A DNA stretch of 64,000 nucleotides from Mesorhizobium comanense (GTDB lineage Bacteria; Pseudomonadota; Alphaproteobacteria; Rhizobiales; Rhizobiaceae), in NCBI RefSeq assembly GCF_005503535.1, contig NZ_SCNN01000016.1, forward strand, positions 1-64,000. The letters run 5' to 3'. This document shows positions 26,749 to 35,738 of the stretch, piece by piece (position 1 is the stretch's first letter; each line of letters begins with the position of its first letter). Under the pieces are notes generated by a model, which made no database searches, had not been told where the DNA came from, and worked only from the letters and a program-made list of their open reading frames with translations. The position numbers and the translations under genes are program-made.

Positions 26749-27549
26749 TCAGTCTCGTTTCCTGCTGACGAAGAAAAACAACGTGACGATCGCGACCGAA
26801 AGCAGCAGGAAGGCGGTCGATATCGCGTTGATCTCGGGTGTGATGCCGCGGCGGATCTGGCCGAGCATGTAGGTGGGCAGCGTGTCCTGGCCGCCCGACT
26901 TGACGAACTCGGTGATGACGACGTCATCGAGCGAGATGACGAAGGCCAGCATCAGTCCGGCAAGGATGCCGGGCCACAAAAGCGGCAGCGTGATGCGGCG
27001 GAAGGTCTTCCATGGCGTCGCGTAGAGGTCGGCCGCGGCGCGCTCCAGCGTCAGGTCCATATTCTCCAGCCTCGCCCGGATCGGCAAATAGGCGAAGGGG
27101 ATGCAGAACGCCGTGTGCGCCGCGATGAGATAACCCAGGCCCGAATAGCCGGTGAAGATCTTGATGCGCGAGAAGAAGATCAGCAGCGCCACGGCGGTGA
27201 CGATCTCGGGCACCATCAAGGGCTGGTTGATCGCCGCGTATTTGAAGGTAAGCCCGGGATAGGAGGCGGTGCGCGTGGTGGCGAGCGCCGCCATGGTGGC
27301 GAAGATAGTCGACAGCACCGCCGCGATGGCGCCGATCTGGAACGAGCGCAGCGTCGCATCGATGACCTGCGTGTTCTGGTAGGCCGACTGGAACCATTTC
27401 AGCGAAAAGCCGCCCCATTCGGAGGTCGATGTCGCCGCGTTGAAGGCATAGATCACCAGCACGAGGATCGGCAGATAGAGCACCACGAAGCAGGTCGCGG
27501 CGATCGCCGTGAAGCCCGGCTGGTGTTTGATGGAGAAGTTGCTAGCCAT
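26749..27549 (-). CDS. potC: Polyamine ABC transporter permease, PotC/PotI type
   Basis: 266 residues from the ATG at 27549, which overlaps the end of potB by 8 bp (an earlier in-frame start at 27582 lies inside potB). The first membrane helix is IAATCFVVLYLPILVLVIYAF's region at about 13-33, with about six helices in total. The cytoplasmic EAA loop reads ERAAADLYATPWKTFRRITLPLL, which docks on PotA (the motif is within residues 165-190). The second permease of this transporter type is always shorter than the first, as here. It forms the inner-membrane channel together with PotB. Confidence 0.92.
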   Translation of the reverse strand: MASNFSIKHQPGFTAIAATCFVVLYLPILVLVIYAFNAATSTSEWGGFSLKWFQSAYQNTQVIDATLRSFQIGAIAAVLSTIFATMAALATTRTASYPGLTFKYAAINQPLMVPEIVTAVALLIFFSRIKIFTGYSGLGYLIAAHTAFCIPFAYLPIRARLENMDLTLERAAADLYATPWKTFRRITLPLLWPGILAGLMLAFVISLDDVVITEFVKSGGQDTLPTYMLGQIRRGITPEINAISTAFLLLSVAIVTLFFFVSRKRD

Positions 27550-28462
27550 GCCGCACCCCCGACTTGCCGGCGTTGCGCACATAGGCGAGAAGCGCCACCA
27601 TGACGATGATCATCACCGTGATCGACAGGGCCGAGCCGAGCGGCCAGTTACGGCCCTGCCCGAACTGCAATTCGATCAGGTTTGACAGCATCATGTTCTT
27701 GCCGCCGCCCAGTATGCTCGGCGTCACATAGGCGCCAAGCGCGGGAATGAAGACCAGGATGGAGCCGGCGATGACGCCGGGCTTGACCAGCGGAAAAATG
27801 ATCTTCCACAGCACCTTGAAGCGTGTCGCGTAGAGATCGTAACCCGCCTCGACGAGACGGAAGTCGAGTTTCTCCATGCTGGCATAGATCGGCAGCACCA
27901 TCAGCGGCAGATAGACATAGGCCATGCCGATCAGGATCGCCGTGTCGGTGTAGAGGATCTGGACCGGTGCCGAGACGATGCCGAGCTTCAGCAGAATGGT
28001 GTTGATGATGCCTTCGTTGCGGATGATCTGCAGCACGGCGAAGGTGCGGATCAGGAGATTGGTCCAGAACGGGATGGTGATCAGGAACAGCCACAGATCC
28101 CGCGTCTTCTCGCTGCGCGTCGCCATGAAATAGGCGGTCGGAAAACCGAGCGCCAGGGTGGCGAGCGTCGTCACCCCCGCAAGCCTGATCGAGCGCCAGA
28201 AGATGGTGACATGCGCCGCCGCGAGCGACAGCGTATCATCGAAAATGTCGCGTTCCAGGAACACCGACGTCCAGGCGTCGGATGAGAACTGCCACTTCAC
28301 GTCGCCATAGGCGCCCGGCGCCAGGAACGAATAGACGACCACGATCAGCAACGGGCCGGTCGCGGCGAGCAGGATGACCAGCAGGGCCGGCGCGGACAAC
28401 AGCCAACGGCCGCGGACGTCGCGCCGCTCCGCTGCCTTGGCGACTTCTTCAGCGGTGGCCAT
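27542..28462 (-). CDS. potB: Polyamine ABC transporter permease, PotB/PotH type
   Basis: 306 residues. A short cytoplasmic N-terminus is followed by a helix at about 22-46 (LLSAPALLVILLAATGPLLI) and further helices, with the EAA-type loop EAGYDLYATRFKVLWKIIFP at about 200-220 and the family segment VFIPALGAYVTPSILGGG. The ATG overlaps the potA stop (TGATG), showing translational coupling. With PotC it forms the substrate channel in the inner membrane. Confidence 0.92.
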   Translation of the reverse strand: MATAEEVAKAAERRDVRGRWLLSAPALLVILLAATGPLLIVVVYSFLAPGAYGDVKWQFSSDAWTSVFLERDIFDDTLSLAAAHVTIFWRSIRLAGVTTLATLALGFPTAYFMATRSEKTRDLWLFLITIPFWTNLLIRTFAVLQIIRNEGIINTILLKLGIVSAPVQILYTDTAILIGMAYVYLPLMVLPIYASMEKLDFRLVEAGYDLYATRFKVLWKIIFPLVKPGVIAGSILVFIPALGAYVTPSILGGGKNMMLSNLIELQFGQGRNWPLGSALSITVMIIVMVALLAYVRNAGKSGVRHG

Positions 28463-29556
28463 CAGTCCCTCAGCACTTGCGCGGCGTCGTTGCCGATCAG
28501 GATGCCGACCTTGTCTCCGCGCTCGAAACCGCAGCCGGCGCTGCGTGAATTCTGCTGGCGCACGGTGAAGGCCTCGCCACTGTCGAGATGGACATGGATA
28601 TGGGTGTCGGTGCCGAAATAGACGATGTTGTCGACGGTGCCCGCGAGGTCGCCCTTGTCCTTCGTCAGCTTGGCATGCTCGGGCCTTACCACCACGGTGG
28701 CGTTGTCCTTCGGCTGAAAGCCATCGGCGACGGTCGCTTCGACGGTGGCGCCGGATTTGAGCGTGGCGCGGGCCTTGCCGTTGCCGACGCTGGATATGGC
28801 GGCGGTCAGGAAGTTGGTCTCGCCGATGAAGTCGGCGACGAAGCGATCCGCCGGCTTGTCGTAGATGTCCCAGGGCGAACCGACCTGCAGGATCTTGCCC
28901 GAGGACATGACCGCGATGCGGTCCGACATCGTCAGCGCCTCTTCCTGGTCGTGGGTGACGAAGATGAAGGTGATGCCGGTCTCGTGCTGCAGCCGCTTCA
29001 ACTCGATCTGCATTTCCTTGCGCAGCTTGTAGTCCAGCGCCGACAAGGGCTCGTCGAGCAACAGCACTTTGGGCTGCGGCGCCAGCGCGCGCGCCAACGC
29101 GACGCGCTGCTGCTGTCCACCGGAAATCTGGGCCGTGCGGCGACCCGCCAGGGCCTCCATCTTGACCAGTTTCAGCATCTCGGCGACACGGGCCTTGATC
29201 TCGGCCTTAGGCTTGCCGAGCATCTCCAGGCCGAAGCCGATATTGTCGGCCACCGTCATGTGCGGGAACAGCGCATAGGACTGGAAGACGGTGTTGACCG
29301 GCCGCTTGAAGGGCGGCAAAGGCGCGATGTCCTGGCCGTAGAGCAGGATTTCACCGGCGGTGGGGAAGTCGAAGCCGGCGATCAGGCGCAGCAAGGTGGT
29401 CTTGCCGCATCCGGACGGTCCCAGCAACGTGAAGAACTCGTTCTCGCGGATGGACACCGAGACCTTGTCGAGGGCAGCGACCTGCCCCTCACCCGATCCG
29501 AAAATTTTGCTGACGTTTACTACTTCAATCGCATTCCGATCCGGTTTGTCCGGCAC
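28462..29556 (-). CDS. potA: Polyamine ABC transporter ATPase
   Basis: 364 residues, GTG start. Walker A is GPSGCGKT (residues 46-53), the ABC signature ISGGQQQRVALARAL is near 140, Walker B is VLLLDEP near 163 and the switch histidine lies in FVTHDQEEALTMSD. The C-terminal TOBE domain follows from about 280 (VVVRPEHAKL). It energises PotBC. The gene is first of the tightly packed potABC block and lies 141 bp downstream of the amidohydrolase on the same strand, so they may share a transcript. Confidence 0.93.
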   Translation of the reverse strand: MPDKPDRNAIEVVNVSKIFGSGEGQVAALDKVSVSIRENEFFTLLGPSGCGKTTLLRLIAGFDFPTAGEILLYGQDIAPLPPFKRPVNTVFQSYALFPHMTVADNIGFGLEMLGKPKAEIKARVAEMLKLVKMEALAGRRTAQISGGQQQRVALARALAPQPKVLLLDEPLSALDYKLRKEMQIELKRLQHETGITFIFVTHDQEEALTMSDRIAVMSSGKILQVGSPWDIYDKPADRFVADFIGETNFLTAAISSVGNGKARATLKSGATVEATVADGFQPKDNATVVVRPEHAKLTKDKGDLAGTVDNIVYFGTDTHIHVHLDSGEAFTVRQQNSRSAGCGFERGDKVGILIGNDAAQVLRD

Positions 29557-29697
29557 GATTACGCCTCACTGTTGACCCCGCTCTTGCTGGCGGAGCTGTT
29601 CCCCTGTTGGATGTGACCACACGCCCGGAAGGTTGGCAAGCCCGGCATTGAATCACAGTTCAGTCAGTCATTTCGGCTAGCAAGCCGCATGCCATTG

Positions 29698-31377
29698 TCA
29701 GGCCTGGTAGGTGACCTTGCCACCGCAGATCGTCGTTACCGGATGAAGCTTGTAGAGCTTCTCCGGTGCCGCCTTCTCGATATCATCGGACAAAACGACC
29801 AGATCCGCCATATAGCCTGGTTTCAAAGCGCCTTTGCGATCTTCGGCGAATTCGGCATAGGCGCCCTCGACCGTATAGGCGGCGATCGATTCATGCAGCG
29901 AGAAACGCTGGTCCGGGTCGGTTCCTGCCCATGGTTTGCGCAGCACTGCCGCCTGAATGCCCAGGATGGGATCGATCGGCGACACCGGCCAGTCCGAAGC
30001 GAAAACGACATGCGCGCCGGCATCCTTCAGGGTCCGCCAGGCATAGCTGAGAGGCCAGCGGGCCTTGCCGATGCGCGAAACGGTCGGCTCCAGCGGGAAA
30101 TCCATGGCGCCGGGCGGATGCGGCGGCTGCATCGAGGCGATGACGCCGAGTTCGGCAAAGCGCGGCACGTCGGCCGTGGTGGTGACCTCGATATGTTCGA
30201 TGCGATGCCGGCTGTCGCGCTTGCCGTTGGCCTCGCGCGCCGCCTCGTAGCCGTCGAGCACGGCGCGAACGGCGCCATCACCGATCGAGTGCACCGCGAT
30301 CTGCAGCCCGCGCTTGTCGATGGCAACGGCGAGATCGATGAATTCCTGCGGCGTGAACAGCGGCTCACCGACCCAGTCCGGGCGGTCCGCATAAGGCGCG
30401 ATCATGACGGCAGTCCAGGAATCGAGCACGCCGTCGTAGAACACCTTGACGATGCCCGAGGACAGCCACTCGCTCTTGTAGCGTTCGGCCATGACAGATG
30501 CCTTGTCGAGCATGTCGAGCGTCATGAAATTCTTGTAGTGGAACGGTATCTGCACCCGGCAGGGCAGGCCGTCCTCGGCCTCGATCTCGGCCAGCAGTTC
30601 CAGCTGGTAGAGGTTGCCGTCCATGTTCTGGATGGAGGTGATGCCGTGGCGCGCGCACCAGGCGAGCCCGCGCCGCATGATGTCGCGGTCGAAGGCGCGC
30701 TCCTGCGCCGACGGCATGGGGTCCGGCTCGCCGCCGGTCGCCAGCCCGAGCCGCACGCGGCTTTCGCCGGCAAGGTCGAGCACCGGGCCGAACGCCTCGC
30801 CCTCGCGCAATTCGCCATTGGCGAGACCGTCTTCGCCCATGACGATCTCATTGCCCGGACCGAGTTCGCGTCCGTTCAGGATGCCGGCCATCTCCAGCGC
30901 CCTGGTGTTGGCCCACATCGTGTGGTGGTCGGGAGCGGCCATGACGAAAGGCCGGTCCGGCAGGATCGCGTCGAGATGGTGGCGCGTCACCCGCTCATCG
31001 TCGAGCACGGTGTAGTCGACGCCCTGCCCCACCAGCATCTTCGCTTCGGGCCGCATCGACGCATAATCGCGGATCGCTTTCCGCAGGGCCTCGAACCCGT
31101 GGACACCGGACAACTGCAGATGGGCAAGTTCGGCGGCGCCCGAAAACAGATGCATATGCGCTTCGATGAAACCCGGAAGCACCGAACCGCCCTTGGCGTC
31201 GATGATCCTGGTGGCCGGTGCCTTGAGCGCTTCGACGTCGGCCCGGGAGCCAATGGCGACGATGGTTCCGTCCTTGACGGCGACGGCCTCGGCGGTCGGA
31301 TTGTCTTCATCCATGGTCAGCACATGACCGTTGATGACGATCAGATCCGCACTATGACCCGCACCCGTGACAGACAT
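29698..31377 (-). CDS. YtcJ-like metal-dependent amidohydrolase (amidohydrolase family 3)
   Basis: 559 residues from the ATG at 31377, which has GGAG 9 bp upstream; a longer frame to 31464 lacks support. The N-terminal beta-sandwich reads DLIVINGHVLTMDEDNPTAEA. The metal motif HxH is in LPGFIEAHMHLFSG, and later metal-site segments include IAVHSIGDGAVRAVLDGYE, RHRIEHIEV and FASDWPVSPIDP. Family members hydrolyse amides or formamide-like bonds; exact substrates are seldom known. Its place ahead of a polyamine transporter suggests an N-acyl amine or similar nitrogen compound as substrate (inference). Confidence 0.87.
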   Translation of the reverse strand: MSVTGAGHSADLIVINGHVLTMDEDNPTAEAVAVKDGTIVAIGSRADVEALKAPATRIIDAKGGSVLPGFIEAHMHLFSGAAELAHLQLSGVHGFEALRKAIRDYASMRPEAKMLVGQGVDYTVLDDERVTRHHLDAILPDRPFVMAAPDHHTMWANTRALEMAGILNGRELGPGNEIVMGEDGLANGELREGEAFGPVLDLAGESRVRLGLATGGEPDPMPSAQERAFDRDIMRRGLAWCARHGITSIQNMDGNLYQLELLAEIEAEDGLPCRVQIPFHYKNFMTLDMLDKASVMAERYKSEWLSSGIVKVFYDGVLDSWTAVMIAPYADRPDWVGEPLFTPQEFIDLAVAIDKRGLQIAVHSIGDGAVRAVLDGYEAAREANGKRDSRHRIEHIEVTTTADVPRFAELGVIASMQPPHPPGAMDFPLEPTVSRIGKARWPLSYAWRTLKDAGAHVVFASDWPVSPIDPILGIQAAVLRKPWAGTDPDQRFSLHESIAAYTVEGAYAEFAEDRKGALKPGYMADLVVLSDDIEKAAPEKLYKLHPVTTICGGKVTYQA

Positions 31378-31503
31378 CGCAACTCCGCGCTTTGACGACT
31401 GGCTGAAACCGGCAACCCTTCTGCCCGAACCTGCCGCTCCGCCGGGAGCAGTGCCATGGGACAAAAATTCGATGCCGGCGTACCGTCCTGGAAATTCCCC
31501 TTG

Positions 31504-31553
31504 TTATCCCTGGGGACAGCGTGGATAAAAGAATGCGACTAATTATTCGCGTT
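31504..31553. promoter_or_regulatory. Two dyads in the amidohydrolase-tetR divergent intergenic region
   Basis: TTATCC (31504-31509) and GGATAA (31523-31528) form a perfect 6-bp dyad. AATGCGA (31532-31538) and TCGCGTT (31547-31553) form a 7-bp dyad with one mismatch and an AT-rich 8-bp centre. They lie between the divergent amidohydrolase and TetR starts, where a TetR-type repressor would be expected to control both directions. Binding is inferred. Confidence 0.45.
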
Positions 31554-31637
31554 TGTCAACACGCCGAATTTTGAATGTATTGTGGACAGCATCCGGCGCC
31601 TGTGTTGGGACCAGGCGGGGAACGAGGACATCAAGCC

Positions 31638-32291
31638 GTGAAGCCCAGTCTCGACCGCAAGACGAAGATAGTGCTCGAGCCGCGCAAGCAGCCGCGGCAG
31701 CAAAGATCGAGCAAGGTGGTCGACAGGATTCTCGACGCGGCGCTGATCCTGACGCGGGAGCAAGGAACCAAGACGCCGACGACGCTCGCCATCGCGCAGC
31801 GTGCCGGCCTCTCGGTCGGTTCCGTTTACCAGTACTTTCCCAACAAGGAAGCCATCCTGCTGGACCTCGCCCGGCGTTGGCTGTCGTCCTTCCCGGAGGT
31901 GATCGCCAAGCGCATCAAGGTCGCCCCGCCCACCAACCGCGAAGAGTTCCGGCGCGAGGTCGGAAAGCTCTTCATCGACACCTCCAGGCTCTACCTCGAA
32001 AATGCCAGTCTGATGCCGGTGATCGAGGCCATTTCGGGCAATGCCGACCTCAGGCCGATCCAGAACGAATATGACGACCAGATCATCGCCCTGTACGCCG
32101 CATGGCTGCAGCACGTGAATCCGGCTCTTGAAGACAAGATCGCCAGCCGGCTCGGCCTGGTCATGATGGAGGTCGGACACGCCTGCAGGCTTGTCGGGCT
32201 GAAGAGGGATCGCAGGACATTCGACCTCATCGAGGACGATGTGGAGACCATGTGGCTCGCTCTGCTGAGCCCCTATCTCAATCTCAACTGA
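31638..32291 (+). CDS. TetR-family transcriptional regulator
   Basis: 217 residues from GTG 31638 (GAGG 10 bp upstream); an ATG at 31575 is also in frame but lacks a ribosome binding site. The TetR DNA-binding helix-turn-helix is at about 20-65 (VVDRILDAALILTREQG, TLAIAQRAGLSVGSVYQYFPNKEAIL). The ligand-binding C-terminal half resembles the TetR_C groups with LIEDDVETMW near the end. It diverges from the amidohydrolase/pot genes and lies 23 bp ahead of the acetylpolyamine amidohydrolase in the same direction, so it probably regulates polyamine or amide uptake and breakdown. Confidence 0.88.
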   Translation: MKPSLDRKTKIVLEPRKQPRQQRSSKVVDRILDAALILTREQGTKTPTTLAIAQRAGLSVGSVYQYFPNKEAILLDLARRWLSSFPEVIAKRIKVAPPTNREEFRREVGKLFIDTSRLYLENASLMPVIEAISGNADLRPIQNEYDDQIIALYAAWLQHVNPALEDKIASRLGLVMMEVGHACRLVGLKRDRRTFDLIEDDVETMWLALLSPYLNLN

Positions 32292-32314
32292 TTGCAACTG
32301 TTCAGGGGAACTTC

Positions 32315-33346
32315 ATGAAGACTGTCTATTCGCCGCTTCACGCCGGTCATGCCGGCCAGATGGAGCTCGTTACATCGGCCATCGTGCCGGGGTTCGAAAA
32401 GCCGTCGCGCGCGGAATTCATCAAGGCGCGGGTCGAGAGCGAGAAACTCGGACCGATCATCGCGCCGGCCGAGCACGACCTCACTGCCGCCAAACGCGTC
32501 CACCGCGCCGACTATATCGACTTCCTGCCGACCGTCTGGCCGCAATGGATCGCCGAGGGCCACAAGGGCACCGCGATGCCTTTCACCTGGCCGACACGCG
32601 GGCTGCGCGGCGACGTGCCGCCGAAGCGCATCGACGCGCTGCTCGGCTACTATTCCTTCGACGGCGGCGCCACCTTCGTCGAGGGCACCTGGGCCGCGAT
32701 CAAGTCATCCTACGACGTGGCGCTGACAGCCGCCGGCCTGGTCAAGAACGGTGAACGGTCGGCCTTCGCGCTCTGCCGCCCGCCCGGCCACCATGCCGGC
32801 GCCGGCTTCATGGGCGGCTATTGCTACATCAACAACGCCGCCGTCGCCGCGCAATGGTTCCTCGACCAGGGCGCCAAGCGCGTCTCCATCCTCGACGTCG
32901 ACTACCATCACGGCAACGGCACCCAGGAGATCTTCTATAACAGCGCCGACGTGCAGGTCCTCAATCTGCATGGCGATCCGATGGTCGAATACCCGTTCTT
33001 CCTCGGCCATGCCGACGAACGCGGCGCGGGCGCGGGCGAAGGCTTCAACATCAACTATCCGATGCCCTTCGGCACCACCTGGGAAGCCTGGAACGCCGCG
33101 CTGGAGGATGCCTGCGCCAGGCTCGCCGCCTACGCGCCCGACATTGTCGTGGTCTCGCTCGGCGTCGACACGTTCGAGAAGGACCCGATCAGCCAGTTCA
33201 AGCTGAAAAGCCACGACTATCCCAAGATCGGCCAACGCATCGCCAAGCTCGGCCTGCCTACGCTGTTCGTCCAGGAAGGCGGCTACGCCGTCGAGGAAAT
33301 CGGCATCAACGCCGTCGGCGTCCTGACCGGTTTCGAGGACAAGTAA
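32315..33346 (+). CDS. Acetylpolyamine amidohydrolase (histone-deacetylase fold)
   Basis: 343 residues from the ATG at 32315, preceded by AGGGGAA; a longer frame from 32252 overlaps the TetR gene and is not homologous. The catalytic His-His pair is H159-H160 in CRPPGHHAG; the zinc ligands are Asp196 and His198 (ILDVDYHHGNG) and Asp285 (SLGVDTFEKDP). The text closely follows acetylpolyamine amidohydrolases such as that of Mycoplana (VPPFEKPSRAE-type start, GGYCYINNAAVAAQ, LHGDP). It removes acetyl groups from acetylputrescine, acetylspermidine or similar, feeding polyamine catabolism. It is co-transcribed with tetR; the pot transporter diverges. Confidence 0.92.
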   Translation: MKTVYSPLHAGHAGQMELVTSAIVPGFEKPSRAEFIKARVESEKLGPIIAPAEHDLTAAKRVHRADYIDFLPTVWPQWIAEGHKGTAMPFTWPTRGLRGDVPPKRIDALLGYYSFDGGATFVEGTWAAIKSSYDVALTAAGLVKNGERSAFALCRPPGHHAGAGFMGGYCYINNAAVAAQWFLDQGAKRVSILDVDYHHGNGTQEIFYNSADVQVLNLHGDPMVEYPFFLGHADERGAGAGEGFNINYPMPFGTTWEAWNAALEDACARLAAYAPDIVVVSLGVDTFEKDPISQFKLKSHDYPKIGQRIAKLGLPTLFVQEGGYAVEEIGINAVGVLTGFEDK

Positions 33347-33387
33347 GCCCCGCCCGCGACCCGGTCGCGGGCAATGGCAGTCAGGAA

Positions 33388-33416
33388 CAAGAAGGGCGGC
33401 ATTGCCGCCCTTCTTG
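33388..33416. terminator. Bidirectional rho-independent-type terminator
   Basis: Perfect 13-bp arms (CAAGAAGGGCGGC and complement) around ATT, with A/T-rich arm bases that supply a T-tract in both directions. It lies between the convergent acetylpolyamine amidohydrolase and TMEM43-like gene. A second GC hairpin precedes it at 33353-33371 (CCCGCGACC-GGTCGCGGG). Confidence 0.8.
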
Positions 33417-33420
33417 CGTT

Positions 33421-34611
33421 CTACGCCGCACCAGCGCTAGGCGCCGTGGTTGATACGGCCGGTCTGCGCGACCTGCCGAGATAGTAGACCACCGCCGCGG
33501 CGATGACGCCGGCCGCAAGAATGCCTGCCGCCAGGACCGGCCGATACCAGAACCAGGCGATGGCGATCGTCGTCGTGCCGACCAGGATCGCCAGGAAAAA
33601 GGCGATGATGCCGGTGCCCATCCGCGCCATGCTGCCGAGGAAGGGAATGACGTCCAGGATCACGCCGATCGGGCTGAGGAACAGCGCGAAGCCGATCGCA
33701 AGCAGCAGCAATCCGCCGGCACGCAGGAGCCAGGTGATCAGCGTGTTGGCGCTGACCGCGTCGGCGAACATCTTGTCTGCCGGTACCTGGCCGGTGTCGA
33801 CCATCAGCAGCGCGTCGCCCGCTTGTGTCTGGTAAGGCTCGAACCGGCTGCCCGCCTGCCGCGCGACGATGCTGACCACGCCGAGCGGCGCCAGTTCGTA
33901 GCCGATGCGGTAATCGCCGAGCGCCGGAGACGTCGTATCGGCGCCAAGGTAGATTCTGCCGTCGACGATGCTGAGCGGCTTGGCCCCGCCATAAGCGGCC
34001 TTGATCGCCGCCAGTTGGCCGGACGCAATCGAGAAATCCTTGTCACCGCCGATGCGGTCGAGCACCGGCCTGTCGAGATCGAAGGCGACCAGCTTGCCGT
34101 CCGGAATCTGGAACGCACGGCTATGGATCGCCATCGGCGGATTCTGATGCCCGTCCGGCTTCTTGAAATCGGACGAGTCGATCTGGCTGTCGTCCCACAC
34201 CTTGGAATAGCCGTAGGTCGTCTCCGTCTCTTCGCCGCCGCCAAGCTTCTTGGTGGTCTCGGATTTGGACTCTTCCTTCCATTGATACATCTCGACGGTA
34301 CGCGACAGACGCAACCCCTGCGCGGCGATCCCGAAATCCGGATCCGCCAGGCCGCTGCCTGCCGTCACCGGCCCGCTGACATGCACCAGCTTGCCGTCAT
34401 TGGCGGCATCGACGCTGTCGGCGCCGATCGAGACGACCGCGCCCGCGCCTTCGGCCAGCGAGCGCGCCGTCTGCACCGCGCGCCCCTCGTTCCAGAATAG
34501 CCCGATCACCATCAGCACGATCAGCAGCAAGCCGAAGATGACACCGCCGACCGCGCGCTTGATGCGCCCGAACCATGAGACTGAAGTAATTTCCCGAAAT
34601 GAATCGCTCAT
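33421..34611 (-). CDS. TMEM43 (LUMA) family membrane protein
   Basis: 396 residues. The N-terminal helix at about 21-41 (VGGVIFGLLLIVLMVIGLF) is followed by NEGRAV, typical of the TMEM43 family, then a large soluble middle with a repeated YxW/VW pattern (MYQWKEESKSETTKKLGGGE, YGYSKVW). Three C-terminal helices span about 285-385 (LRAGGLLLLAIGFALFLSP, GIIAFFLAILVGTTTIAIAW, AAGILAAGVIAAAVVYYLG). The bacterial members have no defined function; the animal homologue sits in the inner nuclear envelope. It stands alone between the polyamine and flagellar regions. Confidence 0.85.
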   Translation of the reverse strand: MSDSFREITSVSWFGRIKRAVGGVIFGLLLIVLMVIGLFWNEGRAVQTARSLAEGAGAVVSIGADSVDAANDGKLVHVSGPVTAGSGLADPDFGIAAQGLRLSRTVEMYQWKEESKSETTKKLGGGEETETTYGYSKVWDDSQIDSSDFKKPDGHQNPPMAIHSRAFQIPDGKLVAFDLDRPVLDRIGGDKDFSIASGQLAAIKAAYGGAKPLSIVDGRIYLGADTTSPALGDYRIGYELAPLGVVSIVARQAGSRFEPYQTQAGDALLMVDTGQVPADKMFADAVSANTLITWLLRAGGLLLLAIGFALFLSPIGVILDVIPFLGSMARMGTGIIAFFLAILVGTTTIAIAWFWYRPVLAAGILAAGVIAAAVVYYLGRSRRPAVSTTAPSAGAA

Positions 34612-34855
34612 CGTTTCCCCCGAAACCCAAACGTGCGGGAACCTAGCCGAACGCGGTCGCCACCGATATGGCCGGCCTGCACCGTCCAGGTTTTTTCACC
34701 GCCACAAGCGCGGAAAACGGCGCCCTGAGTCGCGCGTGGAGTCCAAGGGATTCGATTTTGTCAAATCGCGTTTGATGTCGGATTCATCTGCGGGTAGATT
34801 AGAACCGAATCAGCCGGTCCTCGGGGGGCACGGCGACCACCCAAAGTCTCACGTT

Positions 34856-34869
34856 CCGGAAATTTCCGG
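34856..34869. promoter_or_regulatory. Perfect 14-bp palindrome CCGGAAATTTCCGG upstream of visN
   Basis: A gap-free palindrome 159 bp before the visN start, inside the 416-bp gene-free stretch 34612-35027. The same stretch has GATTT-TGTC-AAATC near 34756 and a GC hairpin at 34918-34935. No small ORF with a good ribosome binding site was found in it. The palindrome is a candidate operator for visNR, the top regulators of motility. Confidence 0.4.
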
Positions 34870-35027
34870 CGCCAGACGCGGACGGCTTCGCGTTCCCCAT
34901 ATGGATTCCGTCTGGTCGGGCGCGGCCCCGCGCCCGTGTGTGCCTCGTAAAAGTAACGCGTTTTCAGGTTCGGCCGCTGGTTCTCCAGCATCCGGGCATC
35001 AGCATCGATTCCGGCCAAAAGCAGCAG

Positions 35028-35738
35028 ATGACCAGTTCCGCCGCGCTTCTTCATTCCGACACGTTGGGCTCGCGCCTGACGTCGCGTGGCGACCTCACCG
35101 GCTTCTTCATGGAGCTGACCGCCGAGATCGGCGCCGACAGTTACATGCTGGTCGCCATCGTCCATGACCAGGATCGCAACGACGCGCGCATCGTCTCCTC
35201 CAACTGGATCTTCGACGCCATCGAATTGATCGGCAAGCGGCTGATCGCCGGCCTTGCCCAAGGCGCGCTCACCGTCGCGCCCGGCATCCGTCCAAGGCCG
35301 CTGGTGGCTGCCGAGGCGCCGGACGCCGACGGGCTGGTCTCGGGCGAGGAGGCGCGCCTCCTCGATGTGCTTGGCCATGCCGAGATCTACTCGCTGCGCT
35401 TGAATGTCGGACGCCAGCGCCTGTTCGCCCTGTTTTCGGCGGCGACATCGGGCCAGATCGACCAGCCCGCGCTGATGAAGGCGCAGCTTAAATGCTGCTA
35501 CGCGCTCTCGCATACGCCACAGTTGATCGCGGCGGCGGCCATGCAGGATCCGCTCTCGGACCGCGAGCGCGAATGCCTGTTCTGGGTCTCGGAAGGCAAG
35601 ACCACCGACGAAGTCGCGGTCATCCTTGGCGTCTCCTCCAACACCGTGAACAGCTACATCACCCACGCCATCCAGAAATTCGCGGCCTCGAACCGGGCCA
35701 TGGCGATCGCCACGGCGATCAGGAGCGGCATCATTTGA
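35028..35738 (+). CDS. visN: VisN, LuxR-family master regulator of motility
   Basis: 236 residues from ATG 35028; a longer in-frame start at 34938 is possible. The LuxR-type C-terminal helix-turn-helix is at about 175-230 (DPLSDRERECLFWVSEGKTT, VILGVSSNTVNSYI, IQKFAASNRAMAIATA). The N-terminal half is an autoinducer-domain-like alpha/beta region without a recognisable lactone-binding signature. In rhizobia VisN and VisR act as a heteromeric activator at the top of the flagellar hierarchy, upstream of the rem/ftcR gene. The stop overlaps the start of visR, giving translational coupling, and the location at the edge of the flagellar cluster matches S. meliloti. Confidence 0.87.
   Translation: MTSSAALLHSDTLGSRLTSRGDLTGFFMELTAEIGADSYMLVAIVHDQDRNDARIVSSNWIFDAIELIGKRLIAGLAQGALTVAPGIRPRPLVAAEAPDADGLVSGEEARLLDVLGHAEIYSLRLNVGRQRLFALFSAATSGQIDQPALMKAQLKCCYALSHTPQLIAAAAMQDPLSDRERECLFWVSEGKTTDEVAVILGVSSNTVNSYITHAIQKFAASNRAMAIATAIRSGII

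Noticed and set aside
33353..33371. GC-rich hairpin after the acetylpolyamine amidohydrolase as an independent terminator
   Set aside because: It has no T-tract; the stronger hairpin at 33388-33416 explains termination.
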